Source: Lachnospiraceae bacterium NK3A20 (GTDB lineage Bacteria; Bacillota; Clostridia; Lachnospirales; Lachnospiraceae). Taken from it: a stretch of 64,000 nt of DNA. Below the pieces are notes generated by a model. The model did no database searches, had not been told where the DNA came from, and worked only from the letters and a program-made list of their open reading frames with translations. Position numbers and translations under genes: made by a program. How positions within the stretch are numbered: the first letter of the stretch is position 1; each line of letters opens with the position of its first letter. The stretch lies in the NCBI GenBank assembly GCA_900107575.1, contig FNQX01000006.1, positions 62,001 through 126,000 of the forward strand. Reading direction: 5' to 3'. Below, one piece after another: positions 51,492 through 59,297 of the stretch.

Positions 51492-52413
51492 GTTCACCTC
51501 CAGCTCCTGCCGCAAGGTCACCGCGAATGAGGTCCAACAGCCCCTTCGCCGCCGCCGGCAGATAGTCGTCACGGTTAATGATGATGTAGAATTCTCTCTC
51601 CGGAATCTCTTCCTCGAAGGAGAGCTCGAACAGCTCGCCCCGATCCAGATACTCCTTCGCAAAATCCCCGACAACGCAGCCAATCCCCAGGTTCCGCGCC
51701 GCGAACTGCACGATCATATCCGAAGTCGCGAGCTCGAATTCCGGCTGCAGAACCACGCCCTGCTCCTGCATGAAACGGTCGAGGAATCTGCGCGATGACG
51801 TCTTCTCTTCGAGGAAAATAAGAGGCAGCTCTTCCAAATCCTGCCACCTCAGCACCTTGTGCCGCAGTGCCTCGTATTTCGCCCCCGCGACAAAAATGTC
51901 GCGGATCTTCCGGACAGGAATCGCTTCCGCGCCCGGCAGACTCTGCAGGAGTTCATCCAAAGGACCTGACACCACGCCGAAGTCAATGCTGCTCTGCTGC
52001 AGCAGTTCAATCGTCTCGGGCGTTGGTGCGTTCGTGATCGACATCTTGATCCCGGGATGCTGCTCGTGGTATTTCTCAAGGTAAGGCAGGAGATAGAAAT
52101 GCAGCGTCATGTCGCTCGCGCCGATGTGCAGCTCTCCGATATCGAGACTGAGCATCTGCGAGAGTTTCTTCTCTCCGGTCTCGATCTGCTCAATTCCGCG
52201 CGCAGCGTAGCCGTATAACAGCTCCCCCTCGTTCGTGAGACGCACGCCCCGCGCCGTCCTCTCAAAGAGCGTTACACGGAGCACCGCTTCCATCTCGTGA
52301 ATCTTCTGGCTGACAGCGGGCTGGGACACCGAGAGCTCCCTCGCCGCTGCCGTAAGAGACCCCGTCTTCGCGACAGTCACAAAATCTCTGAAATATTCCA
52401 GATTAAGATCCAT
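51484..52413 (-). CDS. LysR-family transcriptional regulator
   Basis: This 309-residue protein has an N-terminal winged helix-turn-helix (about 1-60, 'FVTVAKTGSLTAAARELSVSQPAVSQKIHEME') and a periplasmic-binding-like effector domain (about 90-295). AAGGATC precedes the ATG. It is upstream of and overlapping the HAD gene, so it may control that gene; the effector is unknown. No divergent target gene adjoins it. Confidence 0.93.
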   Translation of the reverse strand: MDLNLEYFRDFVTVAKTGSLTAAARELSVSQPAVSQKIHEMEAVLRVTLFERTARGVRLTNEGELLYGYAARGIEQIETGEKKLSQMLSLDIGELHIGASDMTLHFYLLPYLEKYHEQHPGIKMSITNAPTPETIELLQQSSIDFGVVSGPLDELLQSLPGAEAIPVRKIRDIFVAGAKYEALRHKVLRWQDLEELPLIFLEEKTSSRRFLDRFMQEQGVVLQPEFELATSDMIVQFAARNLGIGCVVGDFAKEYLDRGELFELSFEEEIPEREFYIIINRDDYLPAAAKGLLDLIRGDLAAGAGGEHE

Positions 52414-52515
52414 CCGCGATCCTTTCCACAGCGCTCCGGCGTGACCTTGATAGCGTCTTCGACCACTCTGCGCCTTTGGTCATCCAGCATCTTTGGTCGC
52501 TCCGCTACCACGGTA

Positions 52516-52550
52516 AAAGGGACAGCCGCAGCACTGCCAACTGTCCCTTT
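52516..52550 (-). terminator. Terminator downstream of purA
   Basis: AAAGGGACAG and CTGTCCCTTT form a perfect ten-pair stem; on the minus strand it ends in TTTT. It is about 190 bases after the purA stop. The rest of 52414-52737 (324 bases) shows no gene; it should also hold the LysR promoter, which I cannot point to. Confidence 0.75.
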
Positions 52551-52737
52551 AGAATATTTCATTTCACACTATTGCGCAACTCTGCGCCCGACATTCGACC
52601 ATGCGCGGCCAGCCTGCTGTTTTTACACCATATAAACTTCCCGTTGTTTCGGCAGTGCGGTTCTGTAGAATCTCGCCCTGAACTTTCCACCGCATAGGGC
52701 ATGTCAGGGAAGACCCTGACAAACCACAGCGCTAGTC

Positions 52738-54033
52738 TCACTTCGCAAGAGGAGACTTGCGGTAGATGATGTCCTCGCGGGAAGGCCCGTTCGTGACCAT
52801 CGTGATCGGGAAGCCGATCTGCTGCTCGATGAAGTTCACGTAATCCTGTGCTTCCTGCGGCAGATCCTCGAACTTGCGGATGCCGCGGATGTCGCACTTC
52901 CAGCCCTTCATGGTCCGGTAAACCGGCTTGCATCTCTTGAGATCCTTCGTTACAGGGAAGTCTTTGATCTCTTCCCCGTCGAGCTCGTAAGCAACACACA
53001 CCGGAATCTCGTCGAGATAGCCGAGGTCATCCAGCACCGTGAACGCAACGTCCGTCGCTCCCTGCACACGGCAGCCATAGCGGCTCGCAACGCAGTCGTA
53101 CCAGCCAACTCTTCTGGGGCGGCCGGTCGTCGCGCCGTACTCGCCGCCGTCGCCGCCGTGATTGCGCAGCGTCTTGGCCTCATCGCCGAACACCTCGGAA
53201 ACGAATTCACCCGCGCCTACCGCGGAAGAATAGGCCTTGGAAACGACCACGATCTGCTGAATCTCGTACGGCGCGATGCCGCAGGATACCGCGCCGAATG
53301 CCGCAAGCGGCGACGAGGAAGTCACCATGGGATAGATGCCGTTGTCGGGATCCTTCATGGTGCCCAGCTGCCCCTCTAGCAGGACCGTCTTCTTCTCCCG
53401 CAGCGCATTGAAGAGATACAGGGAAACGTCGCCGACGTAAGGCCTGACCTCTTCCCTCACCTTTTTGATCCAGGCAAGGAGCCCTTCCCGGTCGATCGGG
53501 GCCGCGTTGTAATACTGCGTCAGCAGGACATCCTTCTCATCCGCAATCGTGTTGATCTTCTCTGTCAGGACATCGTCGTCCTGGAAGAACTCATTGACCT
53601 CCCAGCCGATCTTCGCGTACTTGTCCGCATAGAACGGGGAAATACCAGACTTCGTGGAACCATAGGACTTGCCCGCAAGCTTTGCCTCGCGCAGCGTATC
53701 GAGCTCGACATGGTAAGGCATCATGACCTGCGCTCTGTCAGAGATCATGATCTGCGGAGTGGGAACGCCCGCGTCCGTGATCGCCTGCAGCTCCGACATG
53801 AACTTCTCGATATCCAGCGCCACACCGGCGCCCATGATGTTCATGATGTTCTGGTGGAAAACACCAGACGGGATCGTGTGCAGTGCGAACTTGCCATACT
53901 CATTTTTGATCGTGTGGCCCGCGTTCGCGCCGCCCTGGAAACGAATGACAATATCCGCAGAATCTGCCAGGGTATCTGTTATTTTTCCTTTGCCCTCGTC
54001 GCCCCAGTTCGCGCCTACAACTGCCTTAACCAT
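52738..54033 (-). CDS. purA: Adenylosuccinate synthetase
   Basis: This 431-residue enzyme joins IMP and aspartate with GTP in the first step from IMP to AMP. It shows the P-loop-like start 'VVGANWGDEGKGKITDTLA' with the catalytic Asp (D13), 'QGGANAGHTI' with the catalytic His, and the 'TGRPRRVGWYD' IMP block. The length is normal. AGGAGGG precedes the ATG. purB, the next enzyme, is 1.5 kb away and divergent. Confidence 0.97.
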   Translation of the reverse strand: MVKAVVGANWGDEGKGKITDTLADSADIVIRFQGGANAGHTIKNEYGKFALHTIPSGVFHQNIMNIMGAGVALDIEKFMSELQAITDAGVPTPQIMISDRAQVMMPYHVELDTLREAKLAGKSYGSTKSGISPFYADKYAKIGWEVNEFFQDDDVLTEKINTIADEKDVLLTQYYNAAPIDREGLLAWIKKVREEVRPYVGDVSLYLFNALREKKTVLLEGQLGTMKDPDNGIYPMVTSSSPLAAFGAVSCGIAPYEIQQIVVVSKAYSSAVGAGEFVSEVFGDEAKTLRNHGGDGGEYGATTGRPRRVGWYDCVASRYGCRVQGATDVAFTVLDDLGYLDEIPVCVAYELDGEEIKDFPVTKDLKRCKPVYRTMKGWKCDIRGIRKFEDLPQEAQDYVNFIEQQIGFPITMVTNGPSREDIIYRKSPLAK

Positions 54034-54106
54034 TCTCGTACCCTCCTGAAAGGTTGATGACCGCAGAAGGCAGCGATCGACGCGCCTTTGCCAGCCACCT
54101 ATGTTG

Positions 54107-54240
54107 ACAGTTCAGAACTATCGTTTCTGAACTGTTACGCAGGCCGCACATGCAGATTTTGCTGCGCAAAAGTGCGGCCTGCCTGCTGAATATCTATTTT
54201 GGTACGCCCTCAGCAGCAAGCCCTTGGGCTTTTGCTTCGG
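54107..54240. repeat. Cluster of three hairpins upstream of purA
   Basis: Three strong stems follow each other: ACAGTTCAGAA/TTCTGAACTGT (54107-54135), AGGCCGCAC/GTGCGGCCT with an inner GCAG/CTGC stem (54141-54180), and AGCAA-GCCC/GGGC-TTGCT (about 54209-54232). None has a T-run. They may be a mobile palindromic element or a structured leader. The rest of 54034-54420 holds no gene I can support; an 83-codon minus frame across it (54118-54369) has no ribosome binding site. Confidence 0.6.
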
Positions 54241-54420
54241 GCTGTACTGAACAGATACCCGGCCTGTAACGTTTGAATTCATCTGTGCGGAGGGAACACC
54301 CCACGCACCAGAGCTAATCATACGGCTATGCATAGCATAAGTAAAATCAATATTTCTGATATAATACATAAGATGTGCTAATGTTCTGTGGGAAGGGCAG
54401 TCTCCGTTCGGGTGGATTTG

Positions 54421-55015
54421 TCAGTCCTGATTCCGTTCCTTTTCCCGCAGCAGTTCCATGGACTTATCCAATATCCTCTCCTTGCGCACGGTGAGCATAG
54501 TCTTGTAAAAGGTCTTTTGCAGGTCCGTGATCGCAGGTGTCTCATTGATCAGCGCATCGATCTTATCCATATCAATTCTTGGCAGAATCCGTTTGAGAGC
54601 AGCATTGCAGTCACTGTATTGCAGGGAGGAAATAAAGTCATAGTACCGGATTTTCCTGCCGTCCTGCCGAATACCGGAGAGCGGAATCCACCAGTGTATT
54701 CTTCAGCGATGCAAAATCCTGCAGCACAGTGTCGTAGGTGGTGAAATCCTTGCATGCTACCACAACCTGGCTCTTTCCGTTCACGCGATAGGTCCCGAGT
54801 ATCGTTTCCTGCACCGGAATGCCAATGATTTCAAAAATGTGCGAACCGATATATTCTGAGATGCAGCTGTTCGTATAGCTCATTTCCCTGTTCCTGCTCG
54901 GGTGAGGAGGGAACTTGAGCATATACTGCTCGCCCTGATATATGATGGCAATCTTGCCGCCGTTCGCGCCGGCGTAAGCCTTCTTGCGGGTGGGCATACT
55001 CGTAAAATCTATCAT
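54421..55015 (-). pseudogene. HipA-like kinase gene, internally deleted and frameshifted
   Basis: The first 108 codons (55015 to about 54690) encode an N-terminal HipA-like part: 'GGKIAIIYQGEQYMLKFPPHP', 'SYTNSCISEYIGSHIFEIIGIPVQETILGTY' and 'VVACKDFTT', ending at LKNTLVDS. After that the frame is lost and stops at 54638. In another frame a typical C-terminal end follows ('IRYYDFISSLQYSDCNAALKR' and 'ITDLQKTFYKTMLTVRKERIL') down to the stop at 54421. The central part with the kinase catalytic residues is missing. The gene is therefore dead or makes only a fragment. It overlaps the small upstream gene by four bases. Confidence 0.8.
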
Positions 55016-55287
55016 AGGTCATTCTCCATTCGTAAATACTCGCGGCGAAGATATTCTGCCTGCTCCGGGGATATGCTCTGGTCGACTTCCGCGCTGTTGA
55101 TGTCGGCATTCAGTTCACACCAGTAAAGGTCCCAGTGGATATCCGTGCCTCCGGCATCTTCAATGGCCCATGATTTCTTCATCGCAGCCAGTGACTCGTC
55201 CAGATAGGGAGGCAGTCCCTTCTCGAGATAACTCTTATCCTTCGGAAGTCCAGTCTTGGCATCGTACCCGTCCGGATCTCTCTTCAT
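55012..55287 (-). CDS. Small partner protein of the HipA-like module, unknown function
   Basis: The start is the ATG at 55287 behind GAAGGAGGATGAG. This 91-residue, acidic, soluble protein has 'YDAKTGLPKDKSYLEKGLPPYLDESL' near the start and a conserved-looking 'DIHWDLYWCELNADINSAEVD' near the middle. Its stop overlaps the start of the HipA-like pseudogene (ATGA), so the two were one unit, perhaps toxin/antitoxin-like. No DNA-binding motif is obvious. The role is not known. Confidence 0.75.
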   Translation of the reverse strand: MKRDPDGYDAKTGLPKDKSYLEKGLPPYLDESLAAMKKSWAIEDAGGTDIHWDLYWCELNADINSAEVDQSISPEQAEYLRREYLRMENDL

Positions 55288-55484
55288 CTCATCCTCCTTC
55301 GATTGCTGCTGTGTATATTCATTGTATGCAACCATGCAAACAGCGTCAAACATCCATACCATTCGCCATTTCTGCCCGATTCATGTATACTGATAGCGGT
55401 TTGCGGCTGTGCCGCTTCCACTCAAAACTAAATCATACTACAGGTGCCGCCTGTCGCCATGGCAGGTGCATGAGGAGGCTAAGG

Positions 55485-56921
55485 ATGGCAGATCATGACA
55501 AGTATGTAAGCCCGCTTTCCACCAGATACGCGAGCAAAGAGATGCAATATATTTTCTCTCCGGACAAGAAATTCCGAACCTGGCGGCAGCTCTGGATCGC
55601 CCTTGCGGAAACAGAGAAGGAGCTCGGCCTGGATATTACAGATGAGCAGATTGAGGAGCTCAAGGCACACGCCGATGACATCAATTACGATGTCGCCGAG
55701 GCGAGGGAGAAGGTTGTCCGTCATGACGTCATGAGCCACGTTTACGCATACGGTCAGCAGTGTCCGAAGGCAGCCGGCATCATCCACCTGGGCGCGACAT
55801 CCTGCTACGTCGGCGATAACACAGACATCATCATCATGAGAGATGCGCTCCGCCTCGTGAAGAAGAAGCTCGTCAACGTCATTGCCACCCTCGCGAAATT
55901 CGCTGAGGAATACAAAGATCAGCCGACCCTCGGCTTCACACATTTCCAGCCCGCGCAGCCGACAACAGTTGGCAAGAGAGCGACGCTGTGGATCAACGAA
56001 TTCATGCTCGATCTCGATGAGGTGAACCACACGATTGGTCAGCTCCGCCTCCTGGGTTCCAAGGGCACGACCGGCACACAGGCCTCCTTCGTGGAACTGT
56101 TCAACGGCGACCTTGACAAGGTGGACCAGCTCGATCCCATGATCGCAGAGAAGATGGGCTTTGACTCCTGCTACCCCGTCTCCGGCCAGACCTATTCCAG
56201 AAAAGTTGACACCTTCGTACTGAACACCCTCGCGGGCATTGCCTCCTCCTCCATGAAAATGGCGACCGACATCCGCCTGCTGCAGCACCTCAAGGAAGTG
56301 GAAGAGCCATTTGAGAAAACACAGATCGGCTCCTCTGCCATGGCCTACAAGCGGAACCCGATGAGAAGCGAGAGAATCTGCTCCCTCTCCAGATACGTGA
56401 TGGCCGATGTCATCAACGGCGAAGTCACAGCCGGCACACAGTGGATGGAGCGCACCCTCGATGACTCCGCGAACAAGCGCCTCTCCATCCCCGAAGGGTT
56501 CCTTGCAATCGACGGCGTCCTGGATCTTTGCCTGAATGTCACGGACGGCCTCAAGGTTTATCCCAAGGTCATCGAAAAGCATCTGCGCGCTGAGCTGCCC
56601 TTCATGGCAACCGAAGGCATCATGATGGATGAAGTGAAAATGGGAGGCAACCGCCAGGATTATCACGAGAAGATCAGAGAACTCTCCATGATCGCCGGTC
56701 AGCACGTCAAGGAAGAAGGCAGAGACAACGACCTGCTCGACCTCATTGCCGCAGATCCCATGTTCCACATGACAAGAGAAGAGCTCAACAAATACATTGA
56801 TCCGAAACTCTTCGTCGGCGCGGCTCCTCACCAGGTGGAGCGGTATCTTTCCACCGTCATCCGCCCCATGCTCAATGAGAACCGAGACCTTCTGGGCGTC
56901 ACCGCTCAGATCAACGTTTAA
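55485..56921 (+). CDS. purB: Adenylosuccinate lyase
   Basis: This 478-residue enzyme cuts SAICAR and adenylosuccinate in purine synthesis. The ATG at 55485 follows GAGGAGGCTAAGG; a longer frame from 55170 is not real. Family blocks are 'IIHLGATSCYVGDNTD', 'FTHFQPAQPTTVGKRA' and the signature 'GSSAMAYKRNPMRSER' (Ala for the usual Pro). It is of the longer eukaryote-like ADSL type. A terminator follows at once. Confidence 0.96.
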   Translation: MADHDKYVSPLSTRYASKEMQYIFSPDKKFRTWRQLWIALAETEKELGLDITDEQIEELKAHADDINYDVAEAREKVVRHDVMSHVYAYGQQCPKAAGIIHLGATSCYVGDNTDIIIMRDALRLVKKKLVNVIATLAKFAEEYKDQPTLGFTHFQPAQPTTVGKRATLWINEFMLDLDEVNHTIGQLRLLGSKGTTGTQASFVELFNGDLDKVDQLDPMIAEKMGFDSCYPVSGQTYSRKVDTFVLNTLAGIASSSMKMATDIRLLQHLKEVEEPFEKTQIGSSAMAYKRNPMRSERICSLSRYVMADVINGEVTAGTQWMERTLDDSANKRLSIPEGFLAIDGVLDLCLNVTDGLKVYPKVIEKHLRAELPFMATEGIMMDEVKMGGNRQDYHEKIRELSMIAGQHVKEEGRDNDLLDLIAADPMFHMTREELNKYIDPKLFVGAAPHQVERYLSTVIRPMLNENRDLLGVTAQINV

Positions 56922-56937
56922 TATTGTCCTTGTACAA

Positions 56938-56968
56938 CAACAGCCGGCATTAAAATGCCGGCTGTTTT
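56938..56968. terminator. Bidirectional terminator after purB
   Basis: AACAGCCGGCAT-taaa-ATGCCGGCTGTTTT is a perfect hairpin. It overlaps the last codons of the convergent gene at 56950-57789. Confidence 0.9.
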
Positions 56969-57789
56969 GCTCTGCGATAACCATCCTTCATATCCTGGAT
57001 GGTTTGATGCAGGGCAATTTCATAATTGGTTTCCTGACCCAGATCCCGGTAGCGCATCAGCTGATCGACCGATACCTTGTCATCCGATTCCGCGTAACGG
57101 GCATTGGCCTCTCTCACCCTCTTCTCCAGCTCCAGAGACGCGTTGTAGCTCTCCGGATGCTCCGAAATGAACGCGACATACTCCGCATCCGACAGCCCGA
57201 ACCGAATGGCCGCCAGATACTCCAGATAAACCGAAGAGCTCCCGGAAATATCGTAAGCCTTCTTGAACGCATCGGCTGCCGCACGAAAACGGAACAGGTC
57301 GGTGTAGATCCTGCCGATTCTGCGGCACACATCCGCGCGCATCTGCCTCTCCGGTTCCGGCAGATCATCGAGGATGGACTCGTACTCGTTCAGCGCCTGG
57401 TAGGATTGACCGTTCTCCGCCATGTAACCGGCCCTCTTCGCCCTCTTCTCGAACGGCTCCATGCCGACGCCGGAAGATACGATCTGCCTCGTGCGGATCT
57501 GTTTGTCCTGCGAAACATACCCCGCAAAGTCAAGGATGGTGGACACAAAATCCGACAGCGCCCTCTCTTTGCCAAGGTAGGTGTTGAGCTTCTTTGACAG
57601 CTCCGGCAATCCCAGATCCGTGCCAATCCACGCGACCAGCTCCGGATCCATGATGTCCGTATCCAGGAACTGCGCGCTCTGTACGAGCGAGTAGCACAGC
57701 TCCTCGATCGAGTAAATATTCCGTTCGATTTTAGCGATGTGGTAAGGCTTCTTTGCGAGCTTACCCGTCGCGATGATCACACGACTCAT
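56950..57789 (-). CDS. Helical-repeat (TPR-like) protein of the htpG cluster
   Basis: This 279-residue soluble protein has an N-terminal part (about 1-120) beginning 'SRVIIATGKLAKKPYHIAKIERNIYSIEELCYSLVQ' and a helical half with TPR-like pairs such as 'RIGRIYTDLFRFRAAADAFKKAYDISG' (about 158-185). No signal peptide is present. It is the last gene of the htpG-DUF5717-DUF5716 cluster, separated from it by a palindromic element. Its position and TPR features suggest a co-chaperone-like or scaffold role, which is inference. Confidence 0.75.
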   Translation of the reverse strand: MSRVIIATGKLAKKPYHIAKIERNIYSIEELCYSLVQSAQFLDTDIMDPELVAWIGTDLGLPELSKKLNTYLGKERALSDFVSTILDFAGYVSQDKQIRTRQIVSSGVGMEPFEKRAKRAGYMAENGQSYQALNEYESILDDLPEPERQMRADVCRRIGRIYTDLFRFRAAADAFKKAYDISGSSSVYLEYLAAIRFGLSDAEYVAFISEHPESYNASLELEKRVREANARYAESDDKVSVDQLMRYRDLGQETNYEIALHQTIQDMKDGYRRAKQPAF

Positions 57790-57887
57790 AAATTCTCCTA
57801 CTACAGATCGGGCGGCTCTATGGCATTCAGCCGTGAAGGGGCACCCGTGGGACTACCCGGGGCGCCGGATGTCAGGCAGGCTGGAGT

Positions 57888-57962
57888 CACATGTCGGACA
57901 CATGGATAGCGGCTATAACCGGCTTTTCCGGTTATGACCGCCGTTCGCGTCTCCGACATGTG
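57888..57962. repeat. Nested palindromic element
   Basis: CACATGTCGGA (57888-57898) and TCCGACATGTG (57952-57962) are perfect 11-base arms. Inside is a second stem GCGG-ct-ATAACCGG/CCGGTTAT-ga-CCGC around CTTTT (57909-57941). Further outward GGGGCGC and GCGCCCC also oppose each other, so the symmetry may extend to about 130 bases. It fills most of the gap between the TPR-like and DUF5716-like genes. It has no T-run. Confidence 0.8.
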
Positions 57963-58010
57963 CCTCGAAGTTTCCCGGTTCCGCTGCGCCCCATCCATGA
58001 ACCCCGGCCT

Positions 58011-59297
58011 TCAGTCGATCGTAATCGTCTGCTCCCAGCGAAGGCCGCTCGATGGGAAAATCTCGCCAAAACCCATGTCCTCCAGGAAAAGCTTCACCTT
58101 GTCCGGCGCCGACATCGAGAAATGCATCCGGATCCTCGTCGTCCTGCCCTCCCGCATCGGAAGACCATCGAGGCGGATCAGGAAATCCTTCGACTGACCG
58201 CCGGTGAGAGGCGTCAGCGTTAAATGAACCTCATTGCCGTCCTCCAGGATCACATCGTCCTCCGCGGCCGCCTCATACCAGTTGACACCGGCGTCGAGAA
58301 TTGAGTGCAGCACCGTACTGCCCTTTTGCAGGCCGCGGATGCCGATATTCGCCTTCAGCCGGTTGCTGTCCAGGAAATAGTAATCCTGCGCAATCTCCGG
58401 ATTGCAGATCTTGCAGTAGGCGCCGTAACCCGCGCCCTTGCTGTAGAGATTGTTGCCGATGAACGCGCGCCTGCCCTTGCACAGGAACAGGATCGAGCGC
58501 TTCATCCACTTGCCGTCGAACCCGTTGCCGATAAGATACACCGACGAGAACCGGTCCCTCCCGATCGCATCCGTGATGATCTTCAGGAACTCGCTGTCCC
58601 TCCCGTCCGCGTCCTCCGAGTAGAGCCCGGGAATGACCTGTTCCTCCCGGTAGGCGACATGCGGCCGCACGCGCAGATTGTATCGCATCTTCGAGATACG
58701 CAGCGGGCCGTCCTTCGTGTACTCGCACAGAATGGATCCCGGCTCCCGCACCGTGTCCGCCTGCATGAGGAGGAAATTGTAGAAGGAATTCGCATAGCCT
58801 TCATAGAAGACATCACAGGCAAGATTCAGCCTCTGCTTCACATTCTCGAGAATGCCGATCATCTTCTCATTCATCTGCCGCGCCGTGAACATGATCGCGC
58901 TGATCTCGGACGTCGGCACGACCGTGCTGATGAGGGCAAGACAGCGGTTCACGAAGAGGGCGAGGAGTGCCGTCGGCTCATACTCACTGTCCTCAATCCG
59001 TACCAGCTGCCCCTCCAGGGCGAGGGATAAGAGCTTCGGAATGTAAGTGCTGCTCCCGTCGGCAGCCGCCCTCTGTGCATCCAGGCCGCAGGACCAGTGA
59101 TTCACGCGGGCCGCCTTGGCAATTGCCGTCGGGATATCGAATTTCTCCTGACCCGGCAGGAGCGAGAAGGTCGCCGGTTCCTTCGGCGGGCGCCTGCCCG
59201 GATTCTCCATATAGGAAATCTGGCAGTAGTCATCCCGAAGGTCGAAGCCGACGAAGAATCTCCCCTGCGGAGTTTCAGGTGCTTTGTCGAATAACAT
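58011..59297 (-). CDS. Actin/Hsp70-fold-like protein (DUF5716 type)
   Basis: This 428-residue protein begins 'RFFVGFDLRDDYCQISYM' at about 13-30, resembling the phosphate-1 loop of actin/Hsp70-type ATPases. It later has 'SSVYLIGNGFDGKWMKRSILFLC' (about 255-277), like their adenosine-binding motif, and 'NIGIRGLQKGSTVLHSILDAGVNWYEA' before a beta-rich C-terminal domain (about 325-428), a layout similar to an Hsp70 substrate domain. It starts inside the stop codon of the 1225-residue gene (TAATG). The match to DUF5716 is from memory of the family. The function is unknown. Confidence 0.75.
   Translation of the reverse strand: MLFDKAPETPQGRFFVGFDLRDDYCQISYMENPGRRPPKEPATFSLLPGQEKFDIPTAIAKAARVNHWSCGLDAQRAAADGSSTYIPKLLSLALEGQLVRIEDSEYEPTALLALFVNRCLALISTVVPTSEISAIMFTARQMNEKMIGILENVKQRLNLACDVFYEGYANSFYNFLLMQADTVREPGSILCEYTKDGPLRISKMRYNLRVRPHVAYREEQVIPGLYSEDADGRDSEFLKIITDAIGRDRFSSVYLIGNGFDGKWMKRSILFLCKGRRAFIGNNLYSKGAGYGAYCKICNPEIAQDYYFLDSNRLKANIGIRGLQKGSTVLHSILDAGVNWYEAAAEDDVILEDGNEVHLTLTPLTGGQSKDFLIRLDGLPMREGRTTRIRMHFSMSAPDKVKLFLEDMGFGEIFPSSGLRWEQTITID

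Noticed and set aside
54034-54240. Purine riboswitch upstream of purA
   Set aside because: The hairpins lack the three-way junction and conserved loop bases of that class, and no terminator/antiterminator pair is visible.
54118-54369. 83-codon minus-strand hypothetical gene
   Set aside because: It runs through three hairpins, has no ribosome binding site and no recognisable domain.
55479-56984. 501-codon minus-strand frame opposite purB
   Set aside because: purB has its start site, motifs and terminator in place; the opposing frame is a shadow.
57801-58223. Short frames on both strands between the TPR-like and DUF5716-like genes
   Set aside because: Their similar translations arise from the palindrome at 57888-57962 being read on either strand.
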